Part shown: one piece after another, positions 59,101-64,000 of the stretch
Numbering within the stretch: position 1 is the stretch's first letter
How the letters are laid out: each line of letters starts with the position of its first letter
Origin: Meghimatium bilineatum
Lineage: Eukaryota; Mollusca; Gastropoda; Stylommatophora; Philomycidae
Length of the DNA: 64,000 bases
NCBI GenBank assembly: GCA_034231615.1
Contig: CM067298.1
Span: 56,262,883 to 56,326,882 of the forward strand
Direction of reading: 5' to 3'
Program-made: the position numbers and the translations under genes
The notes under the pieces: generated by a model
The model's database searches: none
What the model was told of the DNA's origin: nothing
The model's input: the letters and a program-made list of their open reading frames with translations, nothing else

Positions 59101-61537
59101 TCACCAAAAGTCAGTTATAAGAAAAATACATAAAACTAATGGCGGACAAATTAATTCGTGACAATATAAACAAGATGATTGACAAGTAGGAAATCCATAG
59201 AAACAATTATATATTACAATAGAAAACAAAAGATACGAGATATTAGGGAATATGGTGTTAAGATCATTTTTTTTCATTGACCAATGAAAGATGTGATCAT
59301 CACACTCCCTGACACTTTTACTTTCCCAGAAGATCTAATATTATTTTCCTTAGGCTGGGTGATTGAGTAATTGGTGATTTAAAAATATTTCCAGTTGAAA
59401 TCACTATCCACTTAGCTACCTATTTAAAAATATGAGAAATAAAAATGAAAGGACCTACCATATGCTCAAACTTGAGACTCTGCATGTGGTTCATGTATCT
59501 GTTACAGTAAAACAGATAACGCTGTAGTGCTGCACGAGATTTCTGAATGGTCAAAAATACATATAAATAGATTAATCCTTGTTCTAACTTTATTGGTTGA
59601 TTTTTTAATGATTTCTTCAAATTACCATCTGTAAAAATCATATACTCAAAAAATAGTGTGGCTGAAAACAGTGTGACATTAAAGGTCTTCAAATCATGTG
59701 ACCATATTAGGTAAGACTCTTTTTTTTTAATCTTTCCTGGAGCTTGTATTTCCAAGATTAGCAGTGTTCACTGTGTCCACGTTACTAACTATTATCAATA
59801 TCCAAAATATATTAGCTTCTTTTTTAATGCTTTCAGTAAAATCTTTCTCTATATTTCGATTTTTGCAGACAGCATTTAATTGAATTATGTGAGCAAATTT
59901 ATCGAGAAATTACTTTGTTTTTGTTCAGAATTAAATCCACTTTACTACTTCAATGACAATAAACTGGTCTGCACCCATCATTTTATCAATTATAGGGGCC
60001 TATTACTAAATACCATATATTGTTAATAAAAATATTAGTAACCAAACTATTATTCCATGCTTTATATGCTGCATCTTAATCAAAGTGCTTTCTCAATATA
60101 TAGATTCAGTGTCCTCTTCTTCTGCAATCAATTGTTAAACATCCAGTCCAATATCGGTTATGCATAGCGCAGTTTGTTTCAAGTCATCTTGGATTCCCCA
60201 CAACTTGATTTTAGAGAAGCTCCTGTGGGCCACATATAATCCACAATATGGATTCAGTGTCAATTCCATAATGTGTGTTGCCTAGCTAATCTCATTATAC
60301 TCATTAGATTATCCTTAGACCATGTGCTGTCCATAAATTGCAGTAACACATTTGTACCAATTTTTAAACACATACCCGCTTCCCTTAAAACTAAATACTG
60401 TTCGCTGTCAAATCCAGCTTACCAAGTCAATGTGTCCTACCAATGACAATCTTCCCTAGCCAATGACAGTCTGTCGACAGGCGCGGGAGTGTATAATGAC
60501 TCTTCACCAAGATGATTGTCGTTCACGTCTATCCCGCACTGGGTGTTCAACCGTCAGTGAACTTGCCTCATGTAATTAGACGTTCTGTGCCTGTGCCCAT
60601 CGAGTACTGAACCTTTTCTCCTCCCCAAGCCTGGTTCCGGTGAAGGAAGAGCTTGGCAGAAGAGTTGAACCCGGGGTCTTTTATTTTTTTAGCCGAGATG
60701 TCGCTCACCGACATCGTGAACCCCTCGTACAAGTCCGAGTCTCACCACGCGGAAGCAAGACTTGTTCTCGAGCTGAACGACCTTGTCCCATCTGTGCCTG
60801 GCCCATCGGGTACTGAACCCTTTCTCTCTGCAAGCATGTTTCCGGTATAGGAAAGCTCGACATTAAAGTTGGGCCAGGTCTTCTTTCTTTGCACCCACAA
60901 TTGGGTCTAGGTCTATGCCCGTAAGGAACACAGGTAACTACAATCTTGTCTCGAGCTGACAGAGCTTGTAGTTCCTTGGAACGTTTTCACTTTCTCTTTG
61001 CAGTTGACGCTGCGCTGCCCTTTCATTGCACTCAGTATGTTGTCTTTACATCTATTGCCATACATCTACCTTTTAGCGCATTTTCATTGGCCGCCTCTCC
61101 AATGCTCGAACCAGACGGACTAGCATCACTGTGTGTCTACAGTGCCACTGCATGTGTTGGCACTGGTGGTGTCAGAGATATTGTCTGTCTCTTATGCAGT
61201 TGAATCTGTTTCCATCTGCTACCTCCACATTCTCGAACACGATCCCCAAAAGTTTTGGCCAGAATCAGCATGAGCCGCTATATTTGTTTCCAGGGTGCAC
61301 AACGAGGAGGTACTTTTGGTATCTTGGTTATCTGCTAACCCTGGGTCTGCAGAGAGCAGTGCGTTCCCTTTGCAAACATATAATCTCCATTACATCATCT
61401 TCATTCAAACACTAGTCAACTATTCTGTGAACTTTTTGAAGCTACCTCATATAACACATAATGTTTTCATATTATTTACCTCTTGACTATCTCTAGCTTT
61501 CTTGGCATCATCTTCATTGTATCTGTTACAGTTATAC
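50058..61537 (-). CDS. ARIH1: Ariadne-1 RBR E3 ubiquitin ligase, last five coding exons (partial)
   Basis: ARIH1 is a RING-between-RING ubiquitin ligase that works with neddylated cullin-RING ligases. The five exons given below splice in frame to 171 codons plus a stop. They cover the region from just after RING2 to the C-terminus, i.e. the Ariadne domain, which in family knowledge packs on RING2 and autoinhibits it. The conserved FEH and ATEQLS segments, which carry the family's inhibitory contacts (from memory of the human protein), are present. All eight complete intron-side borders visible are GT or AG. RING1, IBR and the catalytic Cys of RING2 lie beyond the window edge. The reading frame is clean, unlike every transposon frame around it. 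ARIH2 is less likely because its C-terminus differs. Confidence 0.94.
50298..50384 (-). mobile_element. SINE1, tail-side half of a split copy
   Basis: The plus strand shows TCTTCTTTGCTCATTCTCAA, GCAGATTAGCAGAATATAGT and CATGGTTTACAGCTTAGCTGC, then homology stops abruptly mid-element. The remainder begins at 50870. Confidence 0.85.
50385..50869. mobile_element. insertion splitting SINE1, possibly a tRNA-derived SINE
   Basis: About 485 bp between two halves of one SINE1. The minus strand has TTTGGTTAAGAGGATC (A-box-like) and GAGGATTTAATCTCCC (B-box-like) at about 50435-50510. The element type is uncertain; at most a TGC overlap is shared at the two breakpoints. Confidence 0.55.
50870..51020 (-). 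mobile_element. SINE1, head-side half of a split copy
   Basis: Resumes with TGCGATATCTACACCTTTCC, then TTCACTTTGACCCTCTATGG, ACCTCCTTAGTCACTTCCTA and GACATGCCTGGCAGGTAG, exactly where the half at 50298-50384 stops. Confidence 0.85.
51169..53650 (+). mobile_element. hAT DNA transposon, both ends present, 8-bp TSD
   Basis: 2482 bp. Left end TAAAGCTCGGATTTTCATGA and right end, on minus, TAGGGCTCAGATTTTTATGA. Target duplication ATTATCAT at 51161-51168 and 53651-53658. Both flanks hold several GTCATATTT and GCATATTTT sub-terminal repeats, likely transposase sites. The transposase pseudogene lies between. It is inserted in the last ARIH1 intron, in antisense orientation to the gene. Confidence 0.96.
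51881..53398 (+). pseudogene. hAT transposase, three in-frame stops
   Basis: One frame from ATG to the terminal TGA, about 505 codons, interrupted only by TGA at 52229-52231, TGA at 52367-52369 and TAA at 52787-52789, with no frameshift. Domains: an N-terminal zinc finger (YCTLCEVKV.......H.N..KH, residues ~26-55); a DETTDVDG catalytic segment just after the second stop; [16 protein letters not shown] and [20 protein letters not shown] (second Asp and C-x-x-H block); and C-terminal [20 protein letters not shown], the hAT dimerisation block. The family resembles the CGGBP1-type hATs. Confidence 0.92.
53659..54459. other. intron sequence, no feature recognised
   Basis: AT-rich; no motif recognised apart from the neighbouring elements. 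Confidence 0.4.
54460..54725 (+). pseudogene. LINE 3' end (RTE-like)
   Basis: An open 69-codon frame reads [40 protein letters not shown] and [20 protein letters not shown]. It then ends in ACATCCTGTTCAGGATATGC and GTGATGATGATG, the (ATG)-rich terminus. Little decayed compared with other copies, so relatively recent. Confidence 0.85.
54999..55111 (-). CDS. ARIH1: ARIH1 penultimate coding exon
   Basis: 113 bp: [20 protein letters not shown], then [17 protein letters not shown] and two bases of a split Arg codon. Acceptor TGTCTTTAG and donor GTAAGG. The ATEQLS segment corresponds to the family's second inhibitory-contact region. Confidence 0.95.
55256..55330 (+). mobile_element. hAT-like terminal fragment
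   Basis: CAGTGATGGGCAAAATATGG followed by CCTGCATGCC resembles a common hAT end ('CAGTGATGGGCAAAGTACGGCCCG'). No right end was recognised. Confidence 0.5.
55331..56149. other. intron sequence with tRNA-like patch
   Basis: GGTTCAGTGGTAGAGTGGAT at about 55364 resembles a tRNA A-box region, followed by CCTTGCAAACCC. A weak SINE remnant is possible. Otherwise no signal. Confidence 0.4.
56150..56560 (+). pseudogene. jockey-like LINE RT relic
   Basis: Reads [18 protein letters not shown] (decayed 'INDLP.HI....ALYADD'), then a 'HSHKD' piece and [17 protein letters not shown] (matches 'W.L.IN..KT....F'), then [10 protein letters not shown] (the 'YLG' thumb block). Successive motifs are in order within an ARIH1 intron, with many stops. 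Confidence 0.72.
56815..56975 (+). repeat. SINE family A, 5'-truncated
   Basis: GCATGCGGTTGCGTCTGTAG, TTTCACCAATGG, AGAAAACCTTAGTAGTTGAC and ATCTTCTTATAGAAACTTCA match the reverse complement of 2085-2230. The tRNA head is absent. Confidence 0.82.
57185..57500. other. intron patch with higher GC, unrecognised
   Basis: Richer in G+C than its surroundings, with near-palindrome AATGCCATTTTAATGGCATT at about 57401. It carries a 120-codon minus frame without recognisable domain or splice borders. Confidence 0.35.
57537..57713 (-). CDS. ARIH1: ARIH1 exon, central Ariadne domain
   Basis: 177 bp, 59 codons in phase 0. Begins [20 protein letters not shown], continues [20 protein letters not shown] and ends with NNQSIIFE. 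Acceptor TTGTTAG and donor GTAAGT. Nearly identical to the vertebrate segment, so strong purifying selection is evident. Confidence 0.96.
57890..58150 (-). mobile_element. SINE1 copy in ARIH1 intron
   Basis: Plus-strand complement: CTTCTTCTAGATTTGTTCTC, GCAGGATGCAGTTCAGAATA, TTCTGCACCTTTTGGCTTGA, TCAAACCTCCTAAATCACC and CTGAGAAACACATGG. About 12 bases between the 'GTTTACA' and 'TGCACC' blocks are missing. Confidence 0.85.
58151..58729. other. intron sequence, no feature recognised
   Basis: Short frames only. Confidence 0.35.
58730..58980 (+). pseudogene. LINE C-terminal fragment
   Basis: Pieces [24 protein letters not shown] sequence and HGKIWSRNI, spread over frames, match the LINE tail 'AR.ALDW.P.GKR.RGRP..TW...I...H..GI.W..LE'. 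It continues to a Trp-rich end near 58960. Confidence 0.6.
58981..59458. other. intron sequence, no feature recognised
   Basis: AT-rich. Confidence 0.4.
59459..59542 (-). CDS. ARIH1: ARIH1 exon, Ariadne domain helices
   Basis: 84 bp, 28 codons in phase 0, starting [20 protein letters not shown] and ending QSLKFEHM. Acceptor CCATTCAG and donor GTAGGT. The FE pair, which in ARIH1 contacts RING2 in the closed state, is kept. Confidence 0.95.
59543..60429. other. intron sequence, no feature recognised
   Basis: AT-rich up to the border of the GC-richer repeat at 60430. Confidence 0.4.
60430..61385 (+). repeat. unclassified GC-richer interspersed repeat, copy 2
   Basis: Reverse-complement relative to 17640-18900. 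Shared landmarks: GTGCCTGTGCCCATCGAGTA, GTCCGAGTCTCACCACGCGG, TCGAGCTGACAGAGCTTGTA, GGCCGCCTCTCCAATG and TCTGCTAACCCTGGGTCTGC. It has one internal ~107-bp unit versus three. It lies wholly in an ARIH1 intron (59543-61479). No coding domain is evident. Confidence 0.82.
61480..61537 (-). CDS. ARIH1: ARIH1 exon, start of Ariadne domain
   Basis: 58 bp: one base completing a split codon (expected Trp), then [19 protein letters not shown]. Acceptor TTCTTCAG and donor GTAAAT flank it on the minus strand. It follows RING2 in the family. The next exon upstream ('..PWEPHGS(W)') was not found in 61538-64000. Confidence 0.93.
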
Positions 61538-62468
61538 CTGAAGAAATAAAATATATTTGAACTACAATAAAGTTAAACAAATTGATAGAATTACGAGAGA
61601 GGTACAAATTAAAAACTTAAAATTGTAATAGAAATTATAATAAAAATGGCATCGCCTTGTAACCTAGCAATATTGTTGTTAAGAATGCCAAGATCCTGTA
61701 CTATCTATTTTGGTGCAGATAAACGTGACATCATAATAGCAGTTTAAAATTGGCCACCCCTCTATTTACATTCACCAAAGAATACAGTTTTCTGTTATTC
61801 ATTTTATCAGTGAAAAGGTAAAACTTATAAAAATTTGTCTGAATGTAAAAAGTGAATGTAAGTCCAGTATGGTGATACATGTCTGTCACCATACTGTGAC
61901 ATACTGTATAAATATAAAAAGAATGTAGCAAACATCTATATAAACTCCAGCAAGTGTATGAGTGGAGTAGAGAGTTTAACAACAGCATGAGTTTTATGAC
62001 AGTTTGTTCACGGTTGGGTCATGCTCACTAAGTAGTAGCCCTTGAGTCGACTGCAGTCTTGAACGCTTCGCACAGGAAACCCCAGATTGACTGTGACAAT
62101 GTCACACATCTAGACATCCGTCATGGTTCAGCATAGCACACCATCAATTATGTGCTACAGTACAACCAGTACCACAAAGTGTCTGGAAGATGGATGCCTT
62201 GGTAGCTTGACTTTCAGATCTGATCAAGAAGTGTGCTTGTGTTGTAAGATAATGACCAAGAGAACGTTTTTTCTATAGGAATCCAAGCACTTTATAATTG
62301 CCGGAGGACTAGTATCAAACATAATGACTGTCCAAAAATTATACTATTGTGCTTTACTTTTTCATACTATATTCATTTAAAAAACTATCTTTAAGACTTT
62401 CATTTAAGAACCCATGTATTGAGAAAAATGTTTATGTCATAATTTTGTTCTGGTACTAATTAATAACC
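61538..62468. other. ARIH1 upstream intron, no further exon found
   Basis: The intron upstream of exon 61480-61537 starts here and continues past the window edge. A search by eye of both strands for the preceding RING2 exon was negative. Confidence 0.5.
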
Positions 62469-62492
62469 ACCTGGGGAAAGACAATAGACTAA
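62469..62492 (+). mobile_element. LINE 3' terminus remnant
   Basis: CACCTGGGGAAAGACAATAG matches the termini at 28740 and 35405. Only the very end is present, i.e. extreme 5' truncation. Confidence 0.6.
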
Positions 62493-62829
62493 TTAATACA
62501 ATGGAATCCTCTAGTGTGCATATTTTTATAGCATATTTCCTATATAACAACACTTTTCAAAATCCCCAATTATATTTATTATATATTTTGTGTACTGTAT
62601 ATAGCAAAGTTCTGTTATTATTATATGCATATTTGTTTGGTCCGGATCAAGTTGTTATAACGGGATTCCACTGTATAAGCTTCGAATGGTACACAGACCA
62701 ATACTTCAGCAATTGTGTAAGTCCTCACATATCTTAATGTGGGTTTTCCATACTTCATTACTCTCTTCTTAGTTCTTCAGATAGTCATAGGTTATAGTAG
62801 TAATAGCTTTAATGAACTGCGTGATTTAT

Positions 62830-63060
62830 TTTAGTTTATTCATGAAGTTTATGAGGTTTTGTAGTAGTGATGTCTCAGTGGGCCATATTTTCTCTCAGTC
62901 TTCTCGGTAAAGCTGAAAAGCATGAAGGATGTGTTCTGCAGTCTCTTAACAAATTCTGTAATTGCACAAGTCTGACTCACCAGTTCTGAGTATTCTGTAA
63001 ATATGATGTTAGTATGCTGTGTCCAGTTTGGAGTCTGAAGATAATGGTTTGTTATTTGCT
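62830..63060 (-). pseudogene. LINE Cys-rich C-terminus
   Basis: The minus strand reads ILRTGESDLCNY, ETAEHILHAFQLYRE and KIWPTETSLLQNLINFMN, a decayed 'CG..ET.EHIL..C..Y...R...WP....L..KL' tail. It is head-to-head with the next entry. Confidence 0.7.
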
Positions 63061-63069
63061 ACTGCAGAC

Positions 63070-63290
63070 TAAAAGCACACTTACACCGAATCTGTACCAG
63101 AGACTCTGCGGCCTGCATCTGCGGAGCAACAACACAGACACCAGAACACATACTACAGGACTTTCTCAGCTTCACTGTTCACAGAACAACAGTCTGGTCC
63201 ACAGGAGCATTTCTGCAAAACAAACTGTATGCAACCCACAACGACTTAAAAAAAACCACCATATACATGACCAATATGGGATGTATAATA
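63070..63290 (+). pseudogene. LINE Cys-rich C-terminus
   Basis: Plus frame AACICGATTQTPEHILQDFL, then TTVWSTGAFLQNKLYATHND. This is the same tail type as the neighbour but in opposite orientation. Confidence 0.75.
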
Positions 63291-63539
63291 ATTGCCAAGG
63301 AAGATTTGTCATTCTGATGACAAGGGTCTTTAGGTTCTGTCATTGGGTGTATCCAATTTCACTATTATCTTAAATTATGTCTTAGATTTGTGATTACATA
63401 TTCATTTTATTGGGTTTAATTTTTAATGTAAAAAATTCTTCTTTTGATTAATGTTGTTTCAGAACATGTAACACTGATTATGCACATAAAGAAGATTCAT
63501 CAAGTGTCATCTCTGTAACAAAGGTTGCAACAGACCTCC

Positions 63540-63764
63540 ATCTGTGTCTTGTTTTGGTGTACACTCTGCTAGACTGTAACCTGTCCATCACATGATATTT
63601 TCCTCCTATTTGCCTATTTGTATCTCTGCTACCCCTCGCACACCTCCACCCTCAAGTATGGTCTTCAACACTGTGTTGTGTCTAAAATATTTCCAAAATA
63701 TTTTGTTTTATTTTTATTGCCTTTAATAATTTTTTTCATACAAGGTGCTGTAAGAACCTCTTTA
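63540..63764 (-). pseudogene. LINE 3' end, interrupted by SINE2
   Basis: Contains CTGCTAGACTGTAACCTGTC and continues co-linearly with 27880-28075. It is cut by SINE2 at 63765 and resumes at 63929. Confidence 0.85.
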
Positions 63765-63928
63765 ACCGACGAAGACGGATGTGTCGGACCATTGGAGCAA
63801 ATAAAACGGCGACAACACATTTCCATTTTCTGGACCACATCCTGCTTGAAATCTAGTAAGACCATTTGTCCTGCTACAAGAGAGATGAAGTGGGAGTTTG
63901 AGAATGAATGCTTAAGAAGAAGATGAAT
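63765..63928 (+). mobile_element. SINE2 inside a LINE, 7-bp TSD
   Basis: 164 bp beginning ACCGACGAAGACGGATGTGT and ending CTTAAGAAGAAGATGAAT. Flanks CTCTTTA at 63758-63764 and 63929-63935. Removing it restores co-linearity of the LINE with 28060-28110. Confidence 0.92.
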
Positions 63929-64000
63929 CTCTTTATTCATTTGCTTCTATTTCCATGAAGTTCGCCAGAATTTTCTATATATTCACATCTCAAACGCATG
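63929..64000 (-). pseudogene. LINE continuation beyond SINE2
   Basis: TTCCATGAAGTTCGCCAGAA and TATTCACATCTCAAACGCATG align with 28095-28140. It runs off the window edge. Confidence 0.85.

Overview
This is AT-rich nuclear DNA from an invertebrate animal, not a prokaryotic window. The evidence is spliced exons with canonical GT/AG borders, non-LTR retrotransposon (LINE) relics in both orientations, tRNA-derived SINEs, hAT and Merlin DNA transposons, many micro- and minisatellites, and one 100-N assembly gap (38537-38636). The mix of repeats resembles a mollusc, perhaps a gastropod. That placement is inference; no sequence here proves the lineage.

Only one host gene can be supported: the 3' part of an Ariadne-1 type RBR E3 ubiquitin ligase (ARIH1) on the minus strand. 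Its last five coding exons are 61480-61537, 59459-59542, 57537-57713, 54999-55111 and 50058-50142. All join in frame and encode 171 residues of the C-terminal Ariadne domain. The RING1, IBR and catalytic RING2 exons must lie beyond position 64000. All four introns carry transposon debris.

The rest is layered mobile-element sequence. From 1 to 31 kb there are LINE 3' ends, at least three tRNA-derived SINE families, two related (GAA)n-tailed SINE-like families called here SINE1 and SINE2, and tandem arrays with 16-, 18-, 24-, ~60- and 73-bp units. From 31 to 50 kb there is mostly unannotated AT-rich DNA with a fold-back element (32652-32986), a broken BED-finger hAT (from 37569), a long TA hairpin and a decayed Merlin transposase (42420-42965). 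From 50 to 61.5 kb there is ARIH1, whose last intron holds a hAT transposon complete at both ends (51169-53650, with 8-bp target duplications) and a transposase frame broken by three stop codons. From 61.5 to 64 kb there are more LINE ends and a SINE2 inserted into a LINE.

The most informative signals are datable nesting events with visible target-site duplications: SINE2 at 4364, 13001 and 63765; SINE1 at 29440; a LINE inside a LINE at 11258; and a 167-bp hAT MITE inside a LINE at 26238. I found no evidence for a novel multi-gene system. No rRNA, CRISPR array, operon or functional tRNA gene is visible.
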